The notes: generated from the sequence alone by a model not told the origin. 64,000 nucleotides of DNA from Liolophura sinensis (GCF_032854445.1 NC_088301.1:23408226-23472225); one strand, 5' to 3'; shown: positions 47,725 through 61,401, counted from the first letter of the stretch. Program-made: numbers and translations.

Positions 47725-48664
47725 CATGCATTTATATACAGTCTGCAGTAGTAAGGAACATTTGACAACTGCGTGTACACGTATACCTGAACATGATGAG
47801 CATGTGTTACTGTCATGCAGTCATATTGACATGTAAGATCACCCTGCCCATGACTTTAGCCTATGTCCAGGTAGGTTGAGGTGTAAGCCTGTATCTTGTG
47901 TAGTGTTTATTATGGAGAAAGTTGTTGATAACTGACAAGCTGCTGCCTGCATGGTGACAGACGGTATGCAAACTGAACCCCTGGACAACCTAGCTCAAAC
48001 ATAGATCAAAACAACATAGCTGCCGGTATTACCTGCAGCTCAGGTATTCCAACTTCACTTAACGATGATGTATATGTACCTGTGTTAACGGAACAGCTCA
48101 GGGATGGGTTATGACTGGGGAGTTGTTGGGATGGGGATGGGGGTGGGGTTGGGGGTGGATGATCAACATTTTCTGGTTTTGAAATAAATGTAGTCTCCCA
48201 ACCTGTAGGATCCCATTTTCGTATTCACGAAGGATCTGTGAAAATTGAATCTTACCTGTCATGTGGGGGGAAAAAAAATGTCAGCTTGTCAGAAAGGTGG
48301 TACGTGAAACTATAAAGGCCTGCTCTGATTTTTTTTCTCCACTTGGCTGTCTCATTGAAAGCCTGAAATCCAGATAGCGCGAAGTAATGGATGTATGTGG
48401 ACACAGAATCAATAATTATACACCGTGATTTGGAACATTCGCTCACATGCATTATATTATAGTGCAAGACAGCAGAATGCAATACACTGGTATGACTTGA
48501 TATATCCTTATGAAAGAAGCTGGATTTTACAGAATGTGTGCAAATTTAGAAGCTATACACGTACATGAAGGTTGTTATGGATTTACTGTTATACATGAGT
48601 GCAGTATATATTTACATGTGTACACAGATATTATCTGCATGATGTAATATGTCAATGTATGATC

Positions 48665-48869
48665 ACTCAGTCTCATTGCATGAGTCTCAGCTCATGCTGG
48701 CTTCGTCTCCAGCCGTACCTGGGAAGGTCTACCAGCAACCCGCGGACGGCCGTGGGTTTTCCCAGGGATCTGTCTGGTTTCCTACCACCCTAATGCTGGC
48801 CGTCGTCATATAAGTAAAATATTCTTGAGTGCGGTGTAAAACACCAATCAATCAAATAAATAAATAAAT
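48665..48869 (+). mobile_element. SINE copy, most of body and tail
   Basis: It starts in the B-box region, then AGCTCATGCTGGCTTCGTCT, GGGAAGGTCTACCAGCAACC, GTCTGGTTTCCTACCACCCT and a full AATCAATCAAATAAATAAAT tail. Only the 5' end of the head is lost. Confidence 0.88.
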
Positions 48870-51800
48870 CTAAGTGCATCACTTTATCTGACTGGCAAGT
48901 ATAATGTACAAAACACAAAAGTGAAAAGTGGATAGATACAGTGTACTTGCGTTTCCTTAAGGTGGTGTTTAGTTTTAAGAGTACATATACACTTGCACAG
49001 GTATTTGTAGTGTGATGATGTGGAGTGCCTTTTTGATAGGTGGAGATGTGGATGTGATGGAGGATGTATGCTACAAATGTCAGCTATTACAATTCAGTCA
49101 TTAATTCATGGTGTACATTTTGTATTAACAGGACCAGCCCTTTATGTTTTTATTATAAACTGCCAAACCAATAGTATACTCTGCCTTTAACTGACATCTT
49201 TACATACATGTACATCTGTTATATTGAGGTACATGGTTTACCTGTGTCACCTGGGGAATGCAAGTTAAAGCAATCAGTAATCTTCGGACCTAAGATATGG
49301 GTATAGAATATTGATTAGCTCTGATTTTTTATAATAATTACTCAGAGTGCATGTCATCTTGGAAGTCTGCAGATGAACATTAGGAGGTGTGTAGAAGGTA
49401 TAGAGAGGAACTAAGCATTTCTGATGCAACTTAGAGTATATTGATTCAGAGATAGAAAGCTGGAGATTACGACCCTCAACTATACAATCTCCATAAGTAA
49501 TTGACCCGGACAATGTGACGTGAGAAATCAGAGAGAGCTTAAGGAAGGGCGAGGACTGCCTTAATTATGTTGCAGTAGCTTTGCTCTTGAGTTTTCCTCC
49601 CTTGCACTGGCCTTCAATTTAGAAAATGTTAAGAGCTATAAAATGAGTTTTTTGTTTTTCTCTTGAAAAACAGTCAGGGAGAGTGGCTTGTCAAGTTAGG
49701 AGAATAATCAAATCTTTGTCAGTTTTAATTTCAATAAATGAAGAACTTTTTTAACTCCCTGGAGAACTTTTTTTTCATTGTGCTTGGGCATTCACACCAA
49801 AACGTATGTATATAATGAACATTTGGTGCTAAACGTAGGTTGGAGTTATTAGTAGTATTAACTGTGACCTAGAAAAATATAGCAGAAACATTTCTCTCAT
49901 TCCACCATTCCAGAAAGGTTGAGTTCTGCTCAAAGGTGCCAATGTGCTCCCTGTGTAGGTAATATAAAATCAACTCAGTAAGCTGAGTTGCGTCACAGCT
50001 GTAACCAAGACACTGGTAATACAGAGCCAGCTGTTGTGGACCAATCACAAACTCTGTTACAAAATCACGGGCGTTACAGCTTCCAGTGCTGTTAGAGAGT
50101 TATATAATGTACATAAGTGCTTTTTCCTGGAGTAATCTAAACAGACCAGCACATCCTATGCTTACTGACAAGAGATGCAACTCTGGAGCTTCTCTGATAA
50201 GAAAAGCAGAAAGATATTTAGGATATGTAATGGTTAGAAATGCTTTTTTGTGTACATGCAGTTGAGCTGCGTTTTGACAGGCGCATGCATGTGGGTGTTT
50301 ATACTATAACTGTCAGTGCATATCAGCTGAGTAAATAAGGGATAAGCTGTGAGGGGACAGGCAGTGTCTTGGATAGCTGGTTTTCTCATTGCCAGGTGAC
50401 AGTTCATTGACATCACTTAATTTTTGGTACAATCATATTATTTTGAAGTGAAAGAGCTTCTGTATCAATTTGTAAGGACATGTCTTGTGATGTCTGGTAA
50501 ATATATATACATGTGTGAATATAGGAATATCATATATCATATACAAGCTAGTACATACAAAAGCAAGGAGATGTGTTTTTTTTTTGAGGGGGGCGACTGA
50601 TAGTTTACGTACATGTACATTTCATTTAATATCATTAAATACAAGTTTCGATTTGTATCTTATGTTTGATGAGAAGTTGTGTCCAAGAAATAAACATAAA
50701 TATGTCAAAGCATACATGCAGACGTTTTGTGTGTTTAGGTTAAGTATATGCAAGTGAGGCTAAATTATATTATGAGATGTGCATGTAGGTTTTTACATTG
50801 GTGAATTGCGTCAAATGTTATTGCGTGCTTTTAATTGTTAATTGGACGTGAATCTAATTTGGGTATGACGAATACTTACTTGTTGATTATGATTGACTTG
50901 TATTAGTTACTCTTTGTGCATGGGGGATTTTCCAGTTCCTGAAGTATGGTGAAGGTGTCATTAGTTCTGTTCTAGTAACAAAGACAGTCGTGTAAGCGTA
51001 CAGTGTACACATGTACTGGTATTTATTATACAGAAAAGGATACCGGAGATTACGTGTCATTCATCTGGTCGATGTAATGACTACACATTCCTGATGGTAG
51101 CAGATGTTTTCTTTTGGTCTTCCATTGAATTGGCCTCCTGCTGTACACTGGATACACTGACTTGATTGGAATGACAGTGTAACAGTGAGCAATGGCTCAC
51201 ATTCTTTCCCTGCCTGTCTTACAGATGTAAAACCTCCTGTCCTATCATGTCACTGGTTAAGTCTGAAACATGGTAGCAGGGCAGTTTTTAAATGTCAGCT
51301 GATAGAACCAGCTGTGGGATAGATGAACTGGTCACAAATCTCCAGTGACAGCAGAAGTATGTCTTCTATCTCCACCCTCATGTTTTACCCAATGATGTGC
51401 TGATAGAAAAAAAAAAGCCCCTCTGGAGTGCAAACTCCTGCCATACCAGCTGCATTCACTCTCAGATGTAAAACAATTGTTAGAAATCTGAGAATGACTC
51501 CTGTAGAGAGATGATCAAGTTACACAAAGCTTTCAGTCTTTTAGATCACTAAATGGGCAGTAGAGGTGGATCAAGTGCCAGGAGCGGCAAGGGAAACAAC
51601 TCTGCATCTTATCTCATTGCATCTAAGTTTCCCTGTCAGACTGCTGGCATTCCAGTAAATGTAAATCCGCTGAGTCATATGTTTGGCACAGAATAAAAGA
51701 AATATCCACAGCATGGAAGGAAAGGGTGGAGATTCTTCTAAGGCAGGGTGCAGCAGCCATATGTTTGTTAGTACATGTACAGAAGTTCCTTTCACTTTTA

Positions 51801-52017
51801 CTTACATATACAGTATCCGGTAGGGCTAGGTAATAAGTTACATATATGCAGTAATAATCATAATGAATAATTTTATGTCTTCCCCTAGAAACCGCTATTT
51901 TTCTTAATAGTATTTCTGGACAGGTTACTGACCATACATGTATATGTATGTGTAGCTATTTACATGAATATCTGCAACTTCTTATCTTTCATGTGCATAC
52001 ATTACTACTGCTGGGAA

Positions 52018-52064
52018 AAAATTCTTGAGCATGACATTTACATGTAACACCAATCAAATGAATG
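52018..52064 (+). mobile_element. SINE tail fragment
   Basis: AAAATTCTTGAGCATGACA and TAACACCAATCAAATGAATG match the last 45 bases of the family. The rest is missing. Confidence 0.5.
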
Positions 52065-54966
52065 CAACAGCTTTAAAAGGTTGTTCAGCATACAGCCGAT
52101 ATGAAACTTAATGGAGTTTATATGTACATGTAAGTTTTCTTTTGTATGTTCAGGTGTATGTACTTTATTATATTATTTGGGTAGTAAAGTGAACAGTGGC
52201 TTTCTATATATGTATCATGGAGAACTAGGAAGTACATGTAGACTGTGAATTAATCTGTTTGGAACGCATCCAGATGTAATGGTCTAAAGGTAGGGCCTTT
52301 ACCTGTGTGAGAGTGATCAGTCAGATAATATTGGTTTGTTTGTCACCTGTGACCCTGCACTGAAAGGTCAACTAAACCAACCTTCATAAAATACACAGCG
52401 GTTACCCAGTGCAAACAACTGTGTGTACACATGCACACATTTAACAACTTAATTTGTTTGAAGTTGTTTTAAATTAAAAGTGTCAAGTGTTTTATTCCTA
52501 CCTGTACAGGGCCAAGGTACAAGTATAATGCATATTAATGATTTGTCTACCTTTGAAGAATCTCATGTAAAGCAGAAAAAACAAACTTCGAGCTGTTAAG
52601 ATCTTAGAAGTTAATGCTTAGGTCCATAAGGTAAAGTGTAGGATAACTCTATATATAGACTGTATATTTTCTATTGAACTTAAAAATTTGTTTCACATGG
52701 TGTTAAAGATTCATTAATATGTTATTTAAAAAAGTAAGTAATGTATCATAAAAGTCAAGAGGATCATGTGAAGAAATTGACATTGTGATTAGTGAAATTT
52801 TGTAGTGAAAGGAAAGAAATCAGTTTCTACTTTTGAAATATAACATGGCATTTTCTTACTTTTGAGCTGTTATAAGTTGCAGATTGAATGATTTTATATG
52901 ATAAAATTGACAAGTTGTTCGAAGTGTTTGAAGAATTGTTCTAGATTTAGAGGTAAATATTATATTTTCGCTTTTCGATTCTATTTCATGTGGCTGAAAT
53001 GTTAAACCAATTTATTTGGAAAGATTTTGAATGATTGGCCCTTAGTTTTCTAATGTAAACAGTGTTGTTCTGCTGTTATCAATGGGTAGATTACCCTGTG
53101 TAATGTTGAACTTCATCAATAGGGATCCAAGGACTATGAAGGAAAGGGAACCAGGGAGAGTTCCGTGAGTTTGTGAATGCATGGGTATGTTGATTCACCC
53201 AGGCTGGGTTAGTCAGACCTCAAACAGATCTCCAGTAGCATTCAACTCATTCCAGCCAATCAAACTGTGAAGGTTTGTTCGGATGTAATCTCAAAGATAG
53301 AACAAGGAAAGCAAACATTGCCGAGTCTGTTCGCTACGGGTGGTCTACGGGGTGTAGAGAAAGTAAGGTGGTATTTGACATGTGTGAATGAGAATGTACC
53401 GATCAGTGTATTGCACATATACATGTATATCATAAACATGTGATATTACTTTTTATTCTTTATGTGTATGAATTTTTCCAGTATATTTGTATTTTTGGAT
53501 TACTGAAGAATCAGTGCTACAGATAATTTTTTTTGTCAGAGGGAGTACGTTACTTCTGACTAGGCACCGCAGAAACACATAAATCTTCGAGGGTATACAA
53601 TACGCTGTGTTAATTTAGAAGCGTATTATCAAATGTTTTAAGGGTATTTACGCCTGTAGCACTGGAAGAATAACAGTGTTTACATTTAGGAAACAAAACT
53701 GAATGAATGAGTTAAGATTGCTTTAGATACCTCTAAGGACAATAATTTCATGAGCCTTAGTGAATATTTTAAGTTCTCAAATCTGGTACATGAAATGGAT
53801 TGAATTTCTGTCACGTTTTACCATTTTATGTTCATTGTTTTTGTATTTACAAATTTGAGCGCCGTTAAAAATAATTAGAAAAAGATTGTGAAAAAAAAAA
53901 AAAAACAACCTACCTGAATTATTGAAAGGAAATTGTCACTTAAATGGCACTGAAGGAAACTGTTGCACAGCCATAAATTTACACTTACTTTTTATGCTGT
54001 TTGGGGATTTCTAGATCTTCCTAAATTAGATCAAGATGATTTAGTGCTCATCAGAAGTCATGGTTTATGGATTGCTGACGATGTGTGTAATTCAGTTGTG
54101 ATGGTGTTTTTTTTTCCTCTCCATTTTCTAACGACCTCGTTCCGCGACTATTGCCGAAACCATTAATATAAGGCTGTTATAGGACTGGCATGCTTCAGGC
54201 CGCTGGGTGTGCATATGTAACAAGCTATGCGATTAATGGTTGCAGCACTTGGGTTTTGCTTGCGCAATTCGGAGATAGCAGCAGGTTTGCCCTGCAGTAG
54301 TGCAGCTGCAGTCAGTTGATGCAGTAAAAATAAACACAAATCTGACCCAGGTGTAACCGACACACAGTAGGTTATTACCCTAGTATTTTACTTGTCATTT
54401 GGCTTATTGAGGGTACAAGCTACATAGGGCTGCATATGATACCATTCCACATGGCTTGGAGACGTGCCAAGGACTTTGTCATGCTGACATTTGGGTAGAA
54501 CCTCGTAGACCTGCCGTCATGTACTGCCTGTATGTCTAGTGTTTGAGGAAATGAAGGCATATGTACCAGCTTTAATCCCTGTATAAGGTTTCCACTTTCC
54601 GGCCTGAGACTTGGATGTTTTTCATCACCGCATGCACTTAACATGCACCATTGGTTGTAATTGTTATTTACATGTATTTCTGATTTAGTTTGTACAGTAA
54701 GATATACTAGGAGTAAGATTGCATCCTGTGCGCTCACTTCATCATCAAGGGTATACATTCCATCAATTTTATTAACTTCCATCATTTACATGTATAATTA
54801 TACTTGTAGGTGGGTAGACTAATCTAACGTATCAAAATTTCATTGACAATCTAATCTTCTAATCTGATTTTTTTTTCTTATGAAAAAAACAAAAGAAAAC
54901 ATTTGAGCACAATGATTATTCAAGCTGATAGTGTGCCATTTAGAGTGTTACGTTGACCTGAGACAC

Positions 54967-55102
54967 GGGGGCCACTTTCACAAAACTTTGTAATCATTTT
55001 TTCGAAACTTTCCTCAGAAATGATGTTGCCTTAGGTCACTATAACACTATAACACATCGTCATTTACATGTGAAATGTGACATGCAAAGTTTTGTGTCCC
55101 AG
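54967..55102. mobile_element. MITE-like element, GGGGGCCACTTTCACAAAAC ends
   Basis: CACAAAACTTTG on the left and CAAAGTTTTGTG on the right are perfect 12-base inverted repeats about 100 bases apart, inside GGGGGCC and CCCAGG ends. It is non-coding. The end design (GGGGGC then TTTC) resembles the 26156 element, so they may be related families. Confidence 0.65.
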
Positions 55103-56774
55103 GAATACAAGATTGTAAAGGCCAGTGTATTAATTGTAAATCTCACCTGATATTTTTCTCGGGTGTTGTTTGTCTACTGATAATATTGCCTTGGAGAAGG
55201 ATGTTAATGTCTTGTCATGTTAATAATATAGCTAAGTAGAGGCCGAACATCCTTGGAAATGTTGATTGATGGATAAAAAGGCTCTTTAAAACGTAATGTA
55301 ACATTTGGAGTGTATGGGACTTTAAAGTGTAATGAACAGTGGTCCGACCCCCCGCACAGGGCCTGAGTAATAGCTAATATTTCAACATAGAGAAGATGAA
55401 ATTTTATTCTCTACCTTTATTAGTAAGATCCCATTTTACTGAATTATTCCGTATGTTGCTCAGACCAGATAGATTTTCCACTTCTGTGAATTGTAATGCT
55501 TGTCCTCACCACACAGTTACACTGTAAGAGAAACACCTGGGCAGACAGGCTATATAGTCTCAGGGACTCTGTTTGAGTCTGATTAGAGTCAGCTGCAGGG
55601 AGTCGTAATCATAAAGTACAAATGAGTCAGACAGCCAGTCATTGTGAACAGTGATATACATGTACAGAGGTGTGAGAATGTAACCTCTCTCTCTGCTGAT
55701 ATCTACATCTGATCACACTGGCGGTATCCCGCCCTGGGTCCTGAACCTGGCATACAGTGTATTTGACATGATCCTCCTCCCCTCTACTCCCCCTCCATCC
55801 TGGCTCAGGTTTATTCAGGGCCGCCTAGCTTCTGTACATCAGGCCGTGCATTTGAGTGTGAGACACGGTATCACACAGGAGAGATGGCATCAACCGGCTG
55901 TTGCTAAGCAAATCAAACTGCCTTGGGAATTGGTAGCATTTTTGTGTGGCATAACTAAATAGTTAGCCTGATAATTGGTATTTATGTGCCCCTGGTGTAT
56001 GCACGTATATGTTTGCACGTATCTACATGTAGAGTGTGTAGGTGGTTACTTGGCATTTGATCATATTTTATACATATATATTGGGGCAAGTTCAAATCAA
56101 AACAAACTCTATTTACTTTCGGTGTTCCAAAACATTAAAACCAGAGAAGTGTAATTGCACCAGGTGATGTAACTATACACCGTAAATGTTGAAGTGTGAT
56201 ATTCCTGTTGGAGTATTTTTACCTGTACATTTGTCTACTTGAGGCTCAGCCAGTTCAGAGCTTAATGAATTAAAAGAGCAGGTTTTGCATGTAAATTTGT
56301 ATATTTGCACAACACGCCTGTATGGTCTTAGTGTTACATCCTAATGTACAAACAGATTTAATAACTCATTGTCGAAGAGAGGCATCGTGCACTGTGACAT
56401 GTATGGTAATGTACAAGTAGATCTGCCCCGTATCTTACCTAATCCCAGCCTGTTCCCCTTATCTGTGGACTCCGAGCCCAGATGTTGCGTGACGGCCACA
56501 TATTTCTAGTGATTAACTCCGGCCACAAATCTGCTGCTGTGGGATTCACTTACCTGTCTCTCGCATGCTATTTTCCTGACAGCTTTTGTCAGCAGACAAA
56601 ACAAATGACCCCATAAATCTGGGTACTGAATCTGCATATGCCTGAGGTAATAGGGTCATGACTGACGGGCGATCATTCGATATATACACGCACAGTACAC
56701 AGGACCCAAACAGCTTTATGCCCCCAGCAAAATAGAGCCTTAAATGCACATGTTTCCAAAGGCACGGCCCAGTC

Positions 56775-56858
56775 TCCTCCCACCATAATGCTGGCTGTCA
56801 TCTTATAAGAAAAATGTTGTTGGCATAAAACCCCTATCAAATATATAAATAAATAAAC
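56775..56858 (+). mobile_element. SINE 3' fragment, diverged
   Basis: CTCCCACCATAATGCTGGCT, a changed 3' domain, and a TATCAAATATATAAATAAAT tail. Confidence 0.7.
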
Positions 56859-57004
56859 GTACATTTTATGTTACTGAACATGTAATGTACACACAATGTA
56901 ATATTTAGGATCTAATAGCTGATTTACTTGTTGATATTACATGTACATGTGCCATTTTTCCTCCAGTAACCTTGGGACTTCCTGGGTTTATGTGTACACA
57001 AGGA

Positions 57005-57237
57005 TATAGACTGATTGATTGATTGATTGATGGGTTTTAAAGTGTTCAATACCCTGCTCAAGAATTTAAAATCTAACTTACATACATGTACATGTACAAG
57101 CATATGATGGCGGTCAGGCTTATGGATTGAGGAAATCAGGAGTGTTTGAGGCGTAAATCACCGATCTTCACCAAATACCTGCCACACTTCATTACTTTAA
57201 GCTGCAGCCAAACCACGGGGAAATTGAACTGAAGCAA
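57005..57237 (+). mobile_element. Second dispersed repeat family, longer copy
   Basis: It starts with GATTGATTGATTGATTGATG, then GGTTTTAAAGTGTTCAATAC, CATATGATGGCGGTCAGGCT and AGGCGTAAATCACCGATCTT. Both blocks found separately at 25471-25850 are present here in the same order. Confidence 0.65.
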
Positions 57238-57568
57238 CATAAATGACCAGAATTTTCGCCCATGGCTACCTTGCCCATTTGTCCTGATTCTGAGAGCTGT
57301 GTTAAGTTTAGAAAGGTGTTTTGAGGTTTGCTTTGAGCATGGGATGATATTCTACTGGAAAATTGTAAGAGTCAGCACCAAAATTAACATTTGCACTCTC
57401 ATGGGAGAAATTTTAAGTCATTTAAGGTACATGCAAACATTTTGACCACAGTGTTCCCGCTAGTTGGGTCTTTGAAATCCTTGAATGTATTTGAATGTTG
57501 TTTAAAGGTTTTCAAAACCTTGAAAGTCCTTGAGAAAAAAAAAATACAAAGGTTCTGTGAATGTTTTC

Positions 57569-58131
57569 TTAAAGGAGAAGAAAACTTAAAACAACGACAC
57601 TATAGGCTGAAAAGAGCAAATTTTTTTCTATCTGATGGGGCTTGTCGCGTAATTTTGCGATTTTTCCTTTCATACACGTAAAGCCTGAAAACGGCAAAGC
57701 TGGCATAAATCGCTATGTCCATGGCATCCTCCATCATTAACACCCTGTAGTTTATGCTGGGGGTGTGTTGCCTCTCAGCCAATGAGAGTCGTTAAAACTG
57801 CCGGCTTGTTTGTGTAAACTCGGAACCTACGTCCAACATTCCGGTTTCCCGATCGTCAAGCAGAAAACGAACTGTGCTGTTCGCTACCTTTTGGGAAGAA
57901 GGGTTCTACAGGAAATGTGGATGGCAATTCTCCTCCTAACACAGAAGACTTCAAGACTAGTTCTTAGGCAAAATGGAGTTGCCCACAGCAGATTTTGGCG
58001 CTGATGACTTTCATTTATGATTTATCAACTTGAGGTACATATTAGAATTGTGTTTATGGTATGCACCTGCAAGGAAATGCATACACTATTCAATGGTATT
58101 TGTTTGATATTTAAAGTTTCTTCTCCTTTAA
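57569..58131. mobile_element. TTAA-bounded inverted-repeat element, 563 bp
   Basis: The ends TTAAAGGAGAAGAAAACTTA and TAAAGTTTCTTCTCCTTTAA are near-perfect 20-base inverted repeats, and the outermost TTAA on each side would be the target duplication. No transposase frame is inside; the 64- and 96-codon ORFs overlapping it have no known motif. It is probably a non-autonomous DNA element of a TTAA-targeting superfamily. Confidence 0.78.
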
Positions 58132-60710
58132 CGCATATACATGTAGTACCAGGATATTATCTGTAAAGGACCTGCCTTGTATGTGGTGTGAAGCTAGTCG
58201 AGTAGATATTGATAAGTTTACTGTGACACATTACATTTGGCCAAACCCCAATCATCAGCTTTGCTGATTTTTTGGAAATACTAATAAAATATCCGCACAG
58301 ATTGATAATAACAAGTTTTTTGTACGCTCAGAGCTGTGAATAATAGTAAACGATCAAGTACCTGACAGGTATTCTGTGACCGGTGAAAAAATTAGCATAG
58401 AAAAGCCATTAGGGATCTAAGAGGTGGAGTTAAGACTCCAGTATATCCAGCGGTGGGCTATTGTAAATGCATCTCTGTTAAGCATGCTTGGCCAGGTAAA
58501 TCCAATAGAGAACGTTTAATGTCCAGTCACCTGTAAAGGCGAGCCAATATATCCTTGTCCTTCAGGTGTCAAGTTTTACTGTCAAGATCCTTTGACAGGA
58601 GAACACAGTGTAAGCATAGTCGGGGGGAGGGGGGGGGGTGTTGAAAAGGTCACATTTGCGACACATGTTTATACACAAGTGGATTCAATAGGGACAATAT
58701 TTAGAGAGTGAAATGTGCATTATGCACATCTCTGTGTTTGATAAGTGCTACATGAACTTGATCATAAATACACAGAGTTACAGTTTCAAATCTCTACTTT
58801 GCACAAGATACAAAAAACCAAAAGGAGACAAAATCTCAAGAATTGTATTATTACAGTATATTTTTCTGTTGTCGTCATTGTTGGTGAACATATGGGTATT
58901 TTTTGCCTTATTTGAACAGCTGTATTGTTTAAGCACATGTACATTTACATGTCAGTGAAGTTTCATCAGGGATGGCCTTTGTGTATAACATATGGCATTG
59001 AGAGTTATGTCCCCTGTTTTCCCCCTATTGACACACATGGTTTTCTTATGTTTGACAGTAATTGTTATACGTATATGATTGTAATTGGTAGAAACAAAAT
59101 TGCACTTGAACACTATGACTATCCGAATAATGTATACATGTATGTGCACACTGTATAAATTGTATGTGTTTATCGGGATATCACAGCCCTTAAAACGGCT
59201 CTCTTCTACCTCTATACTTACCTCTGAACTTGTATTCAATCTACCAGTGGTATCCTCTCCCTGTTGACTACATGCAGCACTGGAGGTTTAATAAGGTTTG
59301 TCTGTGTGTCCGCGTGTGTGTTCACATATGGTATAATGTGACTGGTTTTATGTAGAGAATAGTGAAGTGATTCAAACCAACCCCTCATGCATGAATTTAT
59401 TTGTAAACTATTCAAGCACGCTTAAGTCACCTGTGTTATTGCATTTAGTAGTGGTTGTTTAGTTACTCTTTTGATTTTGTTTGAATTACATAAATTTTAT
59501 ACATCAAAGCTTACGAAAAGCGGATAAGTATATTCCTTTGGTTTAGGAGTGTTTAGGTGTAATAAATATCTATCTAACAGCATGAACTTACTGTTTTTTT
59601 TTATGTCAAAGTATAACTCATAAATGGACAGAACTTCAAGTTCTATTAACATATTTTGTCCTTCCTTGAAACATAAATTAATATTTGTAGAAGCTGTTGT
59701 AAAATATACCTAAATTTTTAACATTTGACTGCATTCATGTGTGAAGGTAATGTTTTGTATTGAATATACGTTGACCCTGTCTAATGTCTATGTAAGGATA
59801 ATTATGGGTCAATAATTTTATTAGTGTACATATAATTATGTACATTCTTGCATTTTTGACAACTATACTACAAGTTTTTCGAAACGCTTGCTGTTTTTTC
59901 TAAAGGGCTGTATTCCCTGGGATCAGATTAATTTTTTTTTACCCTTCCTTTACAATTTGATTTTCCTAAGTGACTTTATGATGAATTTCACATGTAGTGG
60001 GAACTTGCAAAGATTCAGAGAAGATGTTTTATTTGAGTTTTTAAAAGCTATTTTATGTGTGTTGCTTTTGGATAGTTCAAGAATTTTACTCTTTATTTTA
60101 TGTGTTCCTCTTTGGACTGTTGTAATAGGCTAGCTGTAACATGGGTACATGTTTGTGACAGTTGAATGATGGACAACTCATTGTCATTGAATGGAGTTAT
60201 TTCCCTTGTGTTCAGTGCTTTTATGTCGTTGCTCTTATTAGAAGCGTTTATGGTTTATGTAAATAAAATGTAAATCATACCTTTGGCTTGTTACAACTTC
60301 AAGGAACTGAATTATTAATTATTAATTATTGCTGCAGCAAAAATGGATTTCTTTACAAGGAATTTTAGTTTAATTGCAAAATATTTTTTCACATCTTCTG
60401 TGATTACCAGATTACAAATCACGCATAGTTGAACTATTTTGAGTCATTTATTATTTGCAAACTTCATAACTATTTAAAATCTTCTGAAAACTTCAGATAT
60501 TTTTGTTTCATGAAGGCTAACTGTAAACAATACCATACAGTATACATATACGTGTAAGTAATATACACATCTAAGACTCAATATGTCCCATTAATGTGTG
60601 TATCTATGAACTGAGAAGTATTACCATCATTGGGAAATACTTTGTAATAATCAAGACTTTCGTCTACTTCTCCTGTATTTATGACTACACGGCTGTTGTT
60701 GTGGTTTCAG

Positions 60711-60800
60711 GCTGGTCGACGGATTCTGGACTTGTACGATGACCTCCGTGACGGCCACAACCTCCTCTCTCTCCTGGAAGTCCTCTCCCACGAAACTTTG
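60711..60800 (+). CDS. MACF1: Spectraplakin exon 3, CH1 domain
   Basis: Ninety bases in phase 0 encode AGRRILDLYDDLRDGHNLLS and LLEVLSHETL. DLYDDLRDGHNLLSLLEVLS is the CH1 core signature shared by MACF1, dystonin and plectin. The acceptor is GTGGTTTCAG and the donor GTCAGT, a slightly weak donor. Confidence 0.97.
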
Positions 60801-60867
60801 GTCAGTTCCACACAGTCATGCACGATTGTTTTAATTATATAGGTTGATAATTGATTGCCTTAATTCC

Positions 60868-61054
60868 TCAACCCTTTCAACTTCCTCTGCAGCCGATTTT
60901 CTGAGAGAATAATGGGGCGTGGAGAAAAAATTGACACAGGTTTATGAATCTTGCATCTTTAGTGACGCAACCAAATTATGTGTAGCATCATTTTCAAACT
61001 AATTGTTTGGGTAAATTCAAGTGAAAAAAGTGCTTTAGTGGTTGAAAAGGTTGA
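60868..61054. mobile_element. MITE-like element, TCAACC...GGTTGA family, copy 2
   Basis: Ends TCAACCCTTTCAAC and GTTGAAAAGGTTGA are inverted repeats. It shares CTGAGAGAATAATGGGG and AAAAAAGTGCTTTAGTGGTT with 40802-40980. It fills much of the 601-base intron between exons 3 and 4, starting 68 bases after exon 3. Confidence 0.78.
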
Positions 61055-61401
61055 AGATTTACCTTTGTAAAGATTCTACATGTATAGGTGACTATATGTC
61101 ATGCTTTCGTACTATGGGAATGGTTAGTTCTAACATATAAGTATGTAATTGGAAGATAATGGATGTATGGTGAAAACTTGAGCTGTATTTCTAACAGGAA
61201 TCTTTTTGCCCGAGTTATCTTGTGGACTTACATGTAGCCCAAGTATATATGATATAGGGTATAGTTTTTGCAGAAATCTGATGCAATTAAATATGACCTG
61301 CTGCATTCCATGGCCTGTTCCACAAAGCATTCGTAGTTATTTGTTATTAGTGCACCCATTTTTGTTTTATAATGGTTGGTTATGTGTTTTTGTTTTTACA
61401 G

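Larger units (their letters stand above)
32935..60710 (+). other. 27.8-kb intron inside the CH1 domain
   Basis: Large AT-rich intron between exons 2 and 3. It contains SINE fragments, four inverted-repeat elements, a diverged tandem duplication and many TACATGTA motifs. I see no further exon with conserved sequence. ORFs such as 54420-54785 (minus) or 57391-57681 (plus) lack recognisable motifs. A further alternative first exon could hide here but cannot be supported by eye. Confidence 0.7.

Noticed and set aside
54420-54785. 121-codon minus-strand ORF in the large intron
   Set aside because: No recognised motif, no splice or promoter context, and a length that can occur by chance.
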